DNA of 47,843 bases from contig NZ_FOTI01000024.1 in the NCBI RefSeq assembly GCF_900114545.1, positions 1 to 47,843 of the forward strand, in the 5' to 3' direction. The position numbers and the translations under genes are program-made. Shown here one piece after another: positions 7,661-16,593 of this stretch (position 1 is its first letter; each line of letters begins with the position of its first letter). This DNA comes from Halanaerobium salsuginis. GTDB lineage: Bacteria > Bacillota > Halanaerobiia > Halanaerobiales > Halanaerobiaceae. The notes below the pieces were generated by a model that was not told where the DNA came from, searched no databases, and was given only the letters and a program-made list of their open reading frames with translations.

Positions 7661-8992
7661 TTAATTACTCTCATATCCCAGCTCTGAACTATTTAGTTCT
7701 GATTTATTTACTTTTCTTTTAACTTTTGACTTTTCAACTTCTACCTCTACTGCTGTTTGCTTGTCTGATTCAACCGGCAAAAGTAAGTTTAAGATTATGC
7801 CAACTAGAGCAGCCAAGCCCATCCCAGAAAACTCGAGTCCAAAAGCTTTAACTGCTAAATTAGAAATTCCAACTACTAAGGTTACTGAAACAATAACTAA
7901 ATTTCTATTTTGAGATAGATCAACTTTATTTTCAACCAGAGTTCTTAGGCCAATCGAAGCAATCATCCCAAAGAGCAGAAAGACAATCCCTCCCATAACA
8001 GCATTTGGAATAGTTCTAATTAAAACTCCAATCTTCTGGACAAAAGAACATAAAATTACAATTACTGCAGTTAACTGAATAATTAATGGATTATAAACTT
8101 TAGTCAAAGCTAATACTCCAACATTTTCTCCATAAGTTGTATTAGGAGGTCCGCCAAATAAACCAGCTACAAGAGTAGCTATTCCATCTCCAAGTAAGGT
8201 TCGATGCAGCCCTGGCTCTTTAATAAAATCTTTATTAACAGTTGAACTAATTGCCAGCACATCACCTAAATGTTCAACCATCGTTACCAGAGCAATTGGT
8301 GCTACTAGGGATATTGCTTTTAAGTTACCATCTATCACTGGTAGAGAAAATTTAGGTAGAGCAAACCAGGCAGCATTAATTACCGGAGTAAAGTCAACCA
8401 GCCCCATAAAGATTGCAAATATATAGCCTCCCATAATTCCAATTAAAATTGGAATTACTTTAAAAATCCCTCTAGCAAAAACGCTAATAGAAATTGCTAT
8501 TGCAAGAGTGATAAAAGCAGTTAAAAGATGTTCAGAAGCCATATCTTTAGCTGTAGGTGCCAGGCCTAGACCAATAGTAATAATAACCGGTCCGACTACA
8601 ACAGGTGGTAATAATTTCCTGAAAAAATCAGTGCCTAAAAGTCTAATTACAAGTGACATTAGTGCATAAACAACACCTACTGTAATAATCCCCAGCATAG
8701 CTCCATCCCGGCCAAACTGTTCTTGAGCAGCAATAATTGGAGCAATAAAAGCAAATGAAGAGCCAAGATACGCAGGTACTTTACCTCCTGTAATTAAATG
8801 AAAAATTAAAGTTCCCAGACCTGATGTAAATAGGGCTACAGCAGGATTTAAACCAGTTAATGCAGGAACTAAAACAGTTGAGCCAAACATGGCAAACATA
8901 TGCTGTAATGATAAAATAAATAACCTCTTCTTGTTAATCCCATCCTGCTTTAATTGCTTAAAATTAGCTTCTGTTGTACTAATTAAACTCAT
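7661..8992 (-). CDS. uraA: Uracil permease (NCS2 family)
   Basis: A 443-residue membrane transporter for uracil uptake, driven by ion symport. It is almost wholly hydrophobic with 12-14 predicted spans, and has the NCS2 signature segments LGSSFAFIAPI (N terminal), ALVTMVEHLGD and FGGPPNTTYGENVG (the substrate-site region). The C terminus carries an unusual charged tail of about 40 residues (VEVEVEKSKVKRK). It lies between pyrR and pyrB behind a PyrR attenuator, as pyrP does in B. subtilis. The name pyrP would be equally apt. Confidence 0.93.
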   Translation of the reverse strand: MSLISTTEANFKQLKQDGINKKRLFILSLQHMFAMFGSTVLVPALTGLNPAVALFTSGLGTLIFHLITGGKVPAYLGSSFAFIAPIIAAQEQFGRDGAMLGIITVGVVYALMSLVIRLLGTDFFRKLLPPVVVGPVIITIGLGLAPTAKDMASEHLLTAFITLAIAISISVFARGIFKVIPILIGIMGGYIFAIFMGLVDFTPVINAAWFALPKFSLPVIDGNLKAISLVAPIALVTMVEHLGDVLAISSTVNKDFIKEPGLHRTLLGDGIATLVAGLFGGPPNTTYGENVGVLALTKVYNPLIIQLTAVIVILCSFVQKIGVLIRTIPNAVMGGIVFLLFGMIASIGLRTLVENKVDLSQNRNLVIVSVTLVVGISNLAVKAFGLEFSGMGLAALVGIILNLLLPVESDKQTAVEVEVEKSKVKRKVNKSELNSSELGYESN

Positions 8993-9044
8993 ATTATTCC
9001 TCCCTAAAATTTTAATAATCTCTTAAATATAATTTAAAACAAAA

Positions 9045-9075
9045 AACTCTCTGCCAGTTAAACTGACAGAGAGTT
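9045..9075 (-). terminator. Attenuator terminator upstream of uraA
   Basis: Read on the minus strand, AACTCTCTGTCAGT pairs with ACTGGCAGAGAGTT around a 3-base loop with one mismatch, followed by TTTTTGTTTT. It lies 79 bases downstream of the PyrR loop at 9154-9167 and 53 bases before uraA, the arrangement of a PyrR-controlled attenuator. Confidence 0.88.
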
Positions 9076-9153
9076 AAAAAATATATTAGGTAATCTAATT
9101 TAAATTAGTTAACTAATTTAAATCTAAACCTGACTACTAATAAACTCCTTATC

Positions 9154-9167
9154 AGCCTCACTGGGCT
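9154..9167 (-). promoter_or_regulatory. PyrR-binding loop upstream of uraA
   Basis: On the minus strand the RNA reads AGCCCAGUGAGGCU, matching the PyrR anti-antiterminator consensus (ARUCCNGNGAGGYU) except for one base. It sits in the pyrR-uraA spacer ahead of the terminator at 9045-9075. UMP-bound PyrR should favour termination here. Confidence 0.88.
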
Positions 9168-9238
9168 AATTTAAAGGAAAATCATTTATTCAATTTTTAG
9201 ATTTTCAAACTCTTAATTAAAGTAAGCAATAGCTTAAT

Positions 9239-9799
<561 letters not shown>

Positions 9800-9845
9800 T
9801 TACCTCCTTTGCGGGAGCATACATAATTTAGCTTAACAAAAAAAT

Positions 9846-9872
9846 AACCTTCTTAAGACAAGTAAGAAGGTT
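9846..9872 (-). terminator. Attenuator terminator upstream of pyrR
   Basis: Read on the minus strand, a perfect 10-bp stem (AACCTTCTTA / TAAGAAGGTT, 7-base loop) is followed by ATTTTTTTG. It sits 53 bases before pyrR and downstream of a PyrR loop. Confidence 0.9.
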
Positions 9873-9897
9873 GCTAAAATCTATATTTTCCCTTACT

Positions 9898-9911
9898 AGC
9901 CTCTCTGGACT
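9898..9911 (-). promoter_or_regulatory. PyrR-binding loop upstream of pyrR
   Basis: On the minus strand the RNA reads AGUCCAGAGAGGCU, an exact fit to the PyrR binding consensus. It precedes the attenuator terminator at 9846-9872. Confidence 0.93.
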
Positions 9912-9947
9912 AATTTAAAAGAATAATTAATTATTTTATTTTAAATA

Positions 9948-9976
9948 ATAATATCAGAAATAACTAATTAAGTCAA
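9948..9976 (-). promoter_or_regulatory. Promoter of the pyrR-pyrE operon
   Basis: On the minus strand TTGACT (9976-9971) and TATTAT (9953-9948) are separated by exactly 17 bases. It lies between the carB terminator and the PyrR leader, so the main pyr operon can be transcribed independently of carAB. Confidence 0.75.
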
Positions 9977-9993
9977 CTATTATTTGCAATAAA

Positions 9994-10029
9994 AAAGCTG
10001 CTGCCAGAAATTAAACTGACAGCAGCTTT
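9994..10029 (-). terminator. Intrinsic terminator after carB
   Basis: On the minus strand AAAGCTGCTGTCAG pairs with CTGGCAGCAGCTTT across an 8-base loop, followed by TTTATTGC. It starts 3 bases past the carB stop codon. Its loop-proximal part resembles the uraA attenuator hairpin (CTGGCAG...CTGTCAG). Confidence 0.88.
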
Positions 10030-10031
10030 AA

Positions 10032-13000
10032 TCATTTTACATAGTCCTGTAAAGCTTTATACTCAATCTGATTACCTTTTTCCATTTCTGTTAAAACTTT
10101 TAAAAGAGCTCGCGTAGTATCAAGTGATGTTAAACAGGGAATTCCCATTTCTACCGCATGACGCCTAATTTTAAAACCATCTCGCTCTGGTATTTTACCC
10201 TTAGTTAAGGTATTAACTACAAGATCAATTTGATCATCTGCAATTAATTCTAAAGCATTAGGAGAGCCATTATCTATTTTTTTCACTGATTTTACTGTCA
10301 AACCAGCTTTACTAAGAGCAGCTGCTGTTCCAGCAGTAGCAGTAATTTTAAAACCCAGCTCAGCAAATTGCTTGATATAATCTATAGCTTCTGCTTTATC
10401 TTTATCTGCTATAGTAGCTAGAATAGTTCCTTGCCGGGGGATTTTAAGACCAGCAGCAATAAGTCCTTTATAAAGCGCTTTTTCATAACTATCTGCCAGC
10501 CCAAGTACTTCTCCAGTTGATTTCATTTCTGGTCCTAAATTAGTATCAACTCTAGTCAATTTAGAAAATGAAAAGACTGGAACTTTAACTGCTACATGTC
10601 CCTTTTCACCAACTAAACCATTCTTCCAACCAAGTTCGTTTAATTTTTCTCCCAGCAAAGCTTTAGTTGCTAGATCAACCATTGGGACACCAGTAACTTT
10701 ACTTAAATAAGGTATAGTCCGACTGGAACGGGGATTAACTTCAATTACATAAACCTGCTTATTGCTGACTACATATTGAATATTTACTACCCCTTTAATT
10801 TTTAAAGCACGACTTATTTTAATTGTATAATCTACTATGGTCTGCTGCAAACTAGAACTTAGGTGCTGAGGAGGATAGACTGCAATACTATCACCAGAAT
10901 GAACACCAGCTCTTTCGACATGTTCCATAATTCCAGGAATAATAACTGTTTCTCCATCTGAAATCGCATCAACTTCAATTTCACTCCCGGTCAAATATTT
11001 ATCAACCAGTACAGGACGGTCATGTGAAATTTTAACAGCATTCTCCATATATTCTTTTAATTCCAGCTTATTATATACTACCTGCATTGCTCTTCCTCCT
11101 AAAACATAAGAAGGTCTTACTAAAACTGGATAAGAAATTTCTGCTGCAATCTTTTCTGCCTCAGCAACTGAAGCAGCAACTTTGCCAGCTGGTACAGGTA
11201 TATCTAACTGATGCAACAAATTTATAAATCTATCTCTATCTTCTGCTAAATCAATGGAATCAACCTGAGTTCCAAGAATTTTAACTCCTGCTTCTGCTAA
11301 TGGTTGAGCTAAATTGATTGCAGTTTGACCGCCAAATTGTGCAATAACTCCTACTGGTTTTTCAACTTCAATTATATGTAGAATATCTTCACTAGTAAGA
11401 GGTTCAAAATATAATCTATCGGAAGTATCAAAATCTGTACTTACTGTTTCAGGGTTATTATTAACTATAATTGACTCATAACCTGCTTCATTTAATGACC
11501 AGGCAGAATGAACACTACAGTAGTCAAATTCAATTCCCTGGCCAATTCTAATAGGACCAGAACCAATAACCATTACCTTAGGCGTAGAAGTTGGTAATGC
11601 CTCATTTTCCTGCTCATAAGAAGAATAATAATAGGGAGTTTCTGCTTCAAACTCAGCTGCACAGGTATCAACCATTTTATAAACTGGTTTTAAATTCATT
11701 TTATCCCTAATTGCACTAACTTCAGCCAGTGATTGTCCACTTAAAAGAGCAATCTCTTGATCAGAAAATCCTTTTATTTTAGCTTCTTTAAATACAGCTG
11801 GTTGATCTGCCAATTTTTTATCTGGCTGAGCCAATTTATTTGCTAACTTAACAATATTTGCTATTTTAGCTAAGAAGAAAGTACTAATTTTAGTTAATTG
11901 ATGAATTTTAGCAACTGACCATTTTCTACGAAAAGCTTCAGCAATAATAAATAACCGATCATCATCAACTTCAATTAAACGCTGAGCTAGTTCAGTTTCA
12001 GTTAAACTATTCAGTTCGGGCAGATAAAGGCCATAGCGATCAATTTCCAGTGAACGTACTGCTTTTAGAATAGACGCTTCTAAATTCCGGGCAATTGCCA
12101 TCACTTCTCCTGTAGCCTTCATCTGAGTACCGAGATCACGATTAGCAGACTGAAATTTATCAAATGGCCACCGCGGTATTTTAAAAACTACATAATCGAG
12201 AGCCGGTTCAAAACAGGCAGTTGTTTTACCTGTAATTGCATTTTCTATTTCATCAAGTCGATAGCCAAGCGCAATTCGGGCAGATACTTTGGCTATTGGA
12301 TATCCAGTAGCTTTCGAAGCTAAAGCACTTGACCGGCTTACCCGGGGATTAACTTCTATAATATAATATTTAAAACTAGCTGGATCAAGTGCATACTGGA
12401 CATTACATCCACCTTCAATACCGAGTGCCCTAATAATTTTAAGGGCAGAACTTCTAAACATTTGATATTCTTTATCACTTAAAGTTTGACTCGGTGCTAC
12501 TACTATACTATCACCTGTATGCACACCAACAGGATCAAAATTCTCCATATTACAAACTACTATACAATTATCTGACGCATCCCGCATTACTTCATATTCT
12601 ATTTCTTTCCAGCCTTTAATACTTTTTTCTATTAAAACTTGACCAATTAAACTATGTTTAAAACCCCGGGCAGTTATTTCTTTTAATTCAGCTATATTTT
12701 CAGCAACTCCCCCCCCAGTTCCTCCCATAGTATAAGCGGGTCTTACTATAACAGGATATCCAATTTCAGCTGCTATTTGAGCTGCTTCTGTTATATTTTC
12801 AGCAATCTTACTATCAAGTATAGGCTCTCCTATTTCTGTCATTAATTCTTTAAAAGTGTTTCTATCTTCCGCTTTTTGAATTGTATTGATTGGAGTTCCC
12901 AGCAATTCTACATCTAATTCAGCCAAAATATTAGTTTCAGCCAGATCAATTGCCAGATTTAAAGCAATTTGCCCACCCAGAGTAGGAATTAACCCGTCGG

Positions 13001-13247
13001 GATTTTCCTTTTTAAGAATTTCAATTATACTCTCTACTGTTAGTGGTTCAATATAAACTCGGTCTGCCATATTCTCATCTGTCATGATAGTTGCTGGATT
13101 ACTATTAACCAGGACAACTTCTAAACCTTCTTCTTTGAGAGCGCGGCAGGCCTGGCTCCCGGAATAATCAAATTCTGCTGCCTGACCAATAATAATTGGT
13201 CCTGAACCAATAACCATTACTTTTTTTATATCTTCTCTTTTAGGCAT
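10032..13247 (-). CDS. carB: Carbamoyl-phosphate synthase, large subunit
   Basis: A 1071-residue synthase that makes carbamoyl phosphate from bicarbonate, two ATP and ammonia tunnelled from CarA. Two homologous ATP-grasp halves are evident: the first begins [21 protein letters not shown], and the second [19 protein letters not shown] near residue 560. The glycine-rich ATP loops ([20 protein letters not shown]) and EVNPR-type motifs occur in both. The C-terminal MGS-like allosteric domain (from about residue 940, [12 protein letters not shown]) is present, where UMP or ornithine would bind. It is 71 bases downstream of carA, and full length. Confidence 0.97.
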   Translation of the reverse strand: MPKREDIKKVMVIGSGPIIIGQAAEFDYSGSQACRALKEEGLEVVLVNSNPATIMTDENMADRVYIEPLTVESIIEILKKENPDGLIPTLGGQIALNLAIDLAETNILAELDVELLGTPINTIQKAEDRNTFKELMTEIGEPILDSKIAENITEAAQIAAEIGYPVIVRPAYTMGGTGGGVAENIAELKEITARGFKHSLIGQVLIEKSIKGWKEIEYEVMRDASDNCIVVCNMENFDPVGVHTGDSIVVAPSQTLSDKEYQMFRSSALKIIRALGIEGGCNVQYALDPASFKYYIIEVNPRVSRSSALASKATGYPIAKVSARIALGYRLDEIENAITGKTTACFEPALDYVVFKIPRWPFDKFQSANRDLGTQMKATGEVMAIARNLEASILKAVRSLEIDRYGLYLPELNSLTETELAQRLIEVDDDRLFIIAEAFRRKWSVAKIHQLTKISTFFLAKIANIVKLANKLAQPDKKLADQPAVFKEAKIKGFSDQEIALLSGQSLAEVSAIRDKMNLKPVYKMVDTCAAEFEAETPYYYSSYEQENEALPTSTPKVMVIGSGPIRIGQGIEFDYCSVHSAWSLNEAGYESIIVNNNPETVSTDFDTSDRLYFEPLTSEDILHIIEVEKPVGVIAQFGGQTAINLAQPLAEAGVKILGTQVDSIDLAEDRDRFINLLHQLDIPVPAGKVAASVAEAEKIAAEISYPVLVRPSYVLGGRAMQVVYNKLELKEYMENAVKISHDRPVLVDKYLTGSEIEVDAISDGETVIIPGIMEHVERAGVHSGDSIAVYPPQHLSSSLQQTIVDYTIKISRALKIKGVVNIQYVVSNKQVYVIEVNPRSSRTIPYLSKVTGVPMVDLATKALLGEKLNELGWKNGLVGEKGHVAVKVPVFSFSKLTRVDTNLGPEMKSTGEVLGLADSYEKALYKGLIAAGLKIPRQGTILATIADKDKAEAIDYIKQFAELGFKITATAGTAAALSKAGLTVKSVKKIDNGSPNALELIADDQIDLVVNTLTKGKIPERDGFKIRRHAVEMGIPCLTSLDTTRALLKVLTEMEKGNQIEYKALQDYVK

Positions 13248-13318
13248 CTTATCCTCCTTAAAAATTTTAGCTTAGCTATATATTATTATTTAAAAGATCT
13301 ATTAAATAAATTTTGTTA

Positions 13319-14392
13319 TTATCTAAACATCGCAATAAAACGATCAAATAAATAATGCGAATCTTCTGGTCCAGGAGAAGCTTCCGGATGATATTGGACA
13401 GAAAAAGCTGGATACTTACAATGCTTAAATCCTTCTACTGTACCATCGTTAACATTAATATGGGTCAGTTCAAGGCCCAATTCTGCCAGAGAATCTGCTT
13501 CAACTGCAAAGCCATGATTCTGAGAACTAATGTAAACTCTACCTGTTTCTAAGTCTTTAACAGGATGATTTGCTCCCCGGTGACCAAACTTAAGCTTATA
13601 ACTTGCTGCACCACAGGCTCTGCCTAATAATTGGTGGCCCAGACAAATTCCAAAAATAGCAACTTTACCGAGCAATTTTTTAATTGTATTAGCTACATAA
13701 TCCGCATCTTCAGGATCTCCTGGTCCATTTGAAACCATAACTCCATCTGGCTCATATTCCATTATCTGAAATGCACTAGTAATAGCTGGAACAATAATCA
13801 CTTCACAATCTCGAGCTAATAGTGATTCCTTAATATTATTTTTAGCACCACAATCAATTAAAACTACCCGATATTTATTTCCTACTCCATACTTTTCAAC
13901 TTCTTTTCTACTTACAGTAGCAACTAAATCTCTACCCGAAAGACCTGGAGCAGCCTGAGCTCGTTTAGTTAATTCCGGTTTAGATAAATCTTCAGTAGTT
14001 ATAATTCCTCGCATTGTTCCCTGTCGTCGCAGCTTTTTGGTTAGAGCACGGGTATCTATCCCACTAATTGCTGTAATCTGGTTTTCTTTCAGATATGTCT
14101 CTAATTTTTTCTGCAGACGCCAGTTTTCAGGTTCCAGGGCAAATTCTTTTACAATAAATCCATTTACATGTGGCTTAAATGACTCAAAATCCACTGCATT
14201 AATCCCATAATTACCTATTAAAGGATAAGTCATACAAACTATCTCTCCTTTATAGGAAGGATCAGTCAAGATTTCCTGATAACCTGTCATACTGGTATTG
14301 AAGACAATTTCTCCGCTACTTTCCTGAACTGAACCAAAGATAGTGCCTTCAAAAATACTCCCTTCTTCAAGAACAAGTTTTGCTTTTTGCAT
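13319..14392 (-). CDS. carA: Carbamoyl-phosphate synthase, small (glutaminase) subunit
   Basis: A 357-residue glutaminase that supplies ammonia to CarB. The N-terminal CPSase_sm domain (EEGSIFEGTIFG; NTSMTGYQEILTDPSY) is followed by a class I glutamine amidotransferase domain with nucleophile motif FGICLGHQLLGRA, GPGDPED, and the His/Glu pair in YHPEASPGPED. It starts the carAB transcript behind a PyrR attenuator. There is no second car gene set in the window, so this pair probably serves pyrimidine synthesis; a role in arginine synthesis cannot be excluded. Confidence 0.96.
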   Translation of the reverse strand: MQKAKLVLEEGSIFEGTIFGSVQESSGEIVFNTSMTGYQEILTDPSYKGEIVCMTYPLIGNYGINAVDFESFKPHVNGFIVKEFALEPENWRLQKKLETYLKENQITAISGIDTRALTKKLRRQGTMRGIITTEDLSKPELTKRAQAAPGLSGRDLVATVSRKEVEKYGVGNKYRVVLIDCGAKNNIKESLLARDCEVIIVPAITSAFQIMEYEPDGVMVSNGPGDPEDADYVANTIKKLLGKVAIFGICLGHQLLGRACGAASYKLKFGHRGANHPVKDLETGRVYISSQNHGFAVEADSLAELGLELTHINVNDGTVEGFKHCKYPAFSVQYHPEASPGPEDSHYLFDRFIAMFR

Positions 14393-14497
14393 TTAACTAC
14401 CTCCACTTTTTATTGCCTACTAGACTACTAATTAAAAACAAATATTATTAAATTTACTTTGCTAAGGTAAATTAATAAAGGCTTTTATAAAAATAAA

Positions 14498-14528
14498 ACC
14501 CTCTCACCAGAAAGAATGGCTTGAAGGT
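14498..14528 (-). terminator. Attenuator terminator upstream of carA
   Basis: On the minus strand ACCTTC and GAGGGT pair, then a 2x2 internal loop, then GCC/GGT, around a 9-base loop, followed by TTTATTTTT. The stem is weaker than the other two attenuators. It lies about 94 bases downstream of the PyrR loop. Confidence 0.62.
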
Positions 14529-14621
14529 CAAATTACATAATAGGACAGGTTAAGTCTACTAATAAGAACAATATAGTTTTCCTAACTTATCAGCTTTATT
14601 CCCTGTTTATATACCTTTTCC

Positions 14622-14635
14622 AGCCTCTCTGGACT
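14622..14635 (-). promoter_or_regulatory. PyrR-binding loop upstream of carA
   Basis: On the minus strand the RNA reads AGUCCAGAGAGGCU, identical over 14 bases to the loop upstream of pyrR. It lies about 33 bases after the predicted start of the car transcript. Confidence 0.92.
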
Positions 14636-14674
14636 GATTTAAAAGGATCTAATATTTTTTTGTTATTGTGACTT

Positions 14675-14703
14675 AGTTTAACACTAAAAGATGCCGGTGT
14701 CAA
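14675..14703 (-). promoter_or_regulatory. Promoter of carAB
   Basis: On the minus strand TTGACA (14703-14698) and TAAACT (14680-14675) are separated by exactly 17 bases. The leader to carA is then about 275 bases and contains the PyrR attenuator; this accounts for the gene-free stretch 14393-14780. Confidence 0.75.
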
Positions 14704-14727
14704 TAGCAAGTAAAATATTTTGAAAAT

Positions 14728-14750
14728 TTAAATTTATATTTTAAATTTAA
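14728..14750 (-). terminator. Weak AT-rich hairpin, possible terminator of the class V aminotransferase gene
   Basis: A 9-bp AT-only inverted repeat (TTAAATTTA / TAAATTTAA, 5-base loop), read on the minus strand, starts 31 bases after the aminotransferase stop and is followed by ATTTTC. Such repeats arise easily in AT-rich DNA. Confidence 0.35.
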
Positions 14751-14780
14751 TTTAATTTTTTACCTTTTTTTAAATAAGAT

Positions 14781-15917
14781 TTATAACATTTCATTAATAA
14801 ATGTTTTATGTAATTTAATACCTGGGTCAAAGTTTAACTCACGTAAACTCTGATCAAGAGCTTTTAAAGTTCTATATAATTTGCCTTCATAGCAATTTTC
14901 TCCCATATGACCAATCCTCAGCAGTTTTTCTTCATATTTCCCTAAAGAAGAAGCAATCATAACATTATGAGTTTCTGTCATTAGCTGATTTAGTTCAGCA
15001 TAATTAATCCCGGCAGGAATTTCAACTGCAGTTACAGTATCTGAATAACCATTTTGGGCAAATAAATTCAAATTAGAAAGTTGAAATGATTTTCGAACAG
15101 CTGCTGCTATATTTTGGTGTCTTTTAAAAATATCTTTATCAATTAACCATTTATCAAGGGCTGCATCAAGTGCATAAATATCACTAATTGCCTGTGTATA
15201 AGGAAAATATTTTTCTTCATACCAGTTTTGCCAGAGCTGTAAATTTGTATAATAACCTCTTACAGCAGTCTTTCTCTGATTAACTGCTGTCCAGGCAGCA
15301 TCACTGACACTCATAAAAGTCAAACCTGGTGGTACAGAAAGGCATTTCTGAGAACCACCTAAAATAATATCTATTCCCCATTTATCTACTTCTATTGGGA
15401 CACCACCAATAGCAGATACAGAATCTACTACTGATAAAATATTATATTTATTCAACAAAGCAGTTATGTCAGCTAAATTATTAATAATTCCAGTCGGGGT
15501 TTCACAGTGAACAAGCGTAGCAAATTTAAAATCATTTTTTTCTGCTAATTTTTGTTCAAGTAATTCAATATCAATTTCTGCTTGATAAGAAAATTCCCAT
15601 CTTGTAACATCTGCCCCATAAAGATCAGCAAAGTCAGCAAAACTATGACCAAAAATCCCGTTATCTAAGACTAAAACTTTATCACCTGGTTCAATTAGAG
15701 AAGCACAGGCAGATTCAAGTCCTAAAATTCCCTCTCCACTCATAATTATTACATCATTTTTGGTTTTTAAAACTTGCTGTAATTTACTGCTTACATCAAG
15801 ATAAAAATCAAAAAATTCAGGATCAAGATCAGGATTAGTAATTTTACGGCTCATAGCCATTCTAACTTCTTCGCTGACCTCAGTTGGGCCAGGTGTCATT
15901 ATTAATAAATCACTCAC
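14781..15917 (-). CDS. Class V PLP aminotransferase (alanine-glyoxylate/serine-pyruvate type)
   Basis: A 378-residue PLP enzyme of the AgxT/PucG-like group. MTPGPTEVSEEV near the N terminus, VVDSVSAIGGVPI (Asp that pairs with the PLP nitrogen) and the Schiff-base lysine K191 in GGSQKCLSVPPGL are diagnostic. Family members move amino groups from alanine, serine or ureidoglycine to glyoxylate or pyruvate; some of this family is annotated as the aspartate aminotransferase-like or 2-aminoethylphosphonate enzymes. I chose GTG 15917 because GGAG lies 8 bases upstream; a longer reading from GTG 15926 is less well placed. It has its own promoter and no obvious partner gene. Confidence 0.85.
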   Translation of the reverse strand: MSDLLIMTPGPTEVSEEVRMAMSRKITNPDLDPEFFDFYLDVSSKLQQVLKTKNDVIIMSGEGILGLESACASLIEPGDKVLVLDNGIFGHSFADFADLYGADVTRWEFSYQAEIDIELLEQKLAEKNDFKFATLVHCETPTGIINNLADITALLNKYNILSVVDSVSAIGGVPIEVDKWGIDIILGGSQKCLSVPPGLTFMSVSDAAWTAVNQRKTAVRGYYTNLQLWQNWYEEKYFPYTQAISDIYALDAALDKWLIDKDIFKRHQNIAAAVRKSFQLSNLNLFAQNGYSDTVTAVEIPAGINYAELNQLMTETHNVMIASSLGKYEEKLLRIGHMGENCYEGKLYRTLKALDQSLRELNFDPGIKLHKTFINEML

Positions 15918-15952
15918 AAAAATCACTCCAATAATTTTACGGTCTAATATAG

Positions 15953-15982
15953 ATTTTATAACTTATAACCCTTCACTGTCAA
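15953..15982 (-). promoter_or_regulatory. Promoter of the class V aminotransferase gene
   Basis: On the minus strand TTGACA (15982-15977) precedes TATAAAAT (15960-15953) with a spacer of 16-18 bases depending on register. It lies about 35 bases before the start codon. Confidence 0.65.
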
Positions 15983-16072
15983 GCTAAATTAAATTGTTTT
16001 TAAGATAATGAATCTTTAATTTATTGGATTATATCTTAACAGAATAAAAACAGCATCTATAAGCTATTAAAG

Positions 16073-16570
16073 TTAATTAATTTTTTTAATTAACTCACTA
16101 AATATTTTAACCAACTCACTTGAAAATTGAAGTCCACTATAATCTTTTAACTCAGCTAAAGCTTCAGCAGGTGTCAATAAACTATCATAAATCCTTTCAG
16201 TAGTCATTATATCAAAGGAACTTGTTATAGCAACTACCTGAGCCAGAATAGGAATATCATCGCCTGCTAATCCTTCTGGATAGCCACTTCCATTCCACCA
16301 CTCATGATGATATTTTACCAATTCAACTATTTCTTTTTCATCCTGATCTAACTTACCTGGCTTGTTAAGAATAGCATGAGGCAGCATTAATTTACCAATA
16401 TCATGTAATAAAGCCCCTGTTTTTAACTTTTCTCTTTGTTGATCAGACAGCAAAAGTTTTTGAGCCAATTTATCTGCTAAAATAGCAGTCCGTTGAACAT
16501 GATTTTGATTATGGAGATCATGTGCTTCAAGTACTAACAAAATTAACTTTAACTCTTTATTGATCATCAT
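16073..16570 (-). CDS. Small stand-alone HD-GYP-like protein with incomplete metal site
   Basis: A 165-residue protein that is nearly all HD-GYP domain, the fold of c-di-GMP phosphodiesterases. HD is at 56-57 (LLHDIGKLMLP), HHE at 88-90 and GYP at 96-98 (NGSGYPEGL). Two features of active HD-GYP enzymes are missing. The helix with the HPxxG histidine between HD and HHE is gone (only about 30 residues separate them, against about 60 in the HD-GYP protein encoded at 18581). The ADxFDA aspartate ligand is serine (S117 in AITSSFD). It is 23 bases after the FapA-family gene, so it lies under the same c-di-GMP riboswitch. It may be a c-di-GMP or protein-binding module rather than an enzyme. Confidence 0.8.
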   Translation of the reverse strand: MMINKELKLILLVLEAHDLHNQNHVQRTAILADKLAQKLLLSDQQREKLKTGALLHDIGKLMLPHAILNKPGKLDQDEKEIVELVKYHHEWWNGSGYPEGLAGDDIPILAQVVAITSSFDIMTTERIYDSLLTPAEALAELKDYSGLQFSSELVKIFSELIKKIN

Positions 16571-16593
16571 AAATCTCCCCCTTTACTTTATAA

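Noticed and set aside
13355-13552. 65-codon open frame on the plus strand inside carA
   Set aside because: It is antisense to a clear carA coding region, has no ribosome site and no family resemblance.
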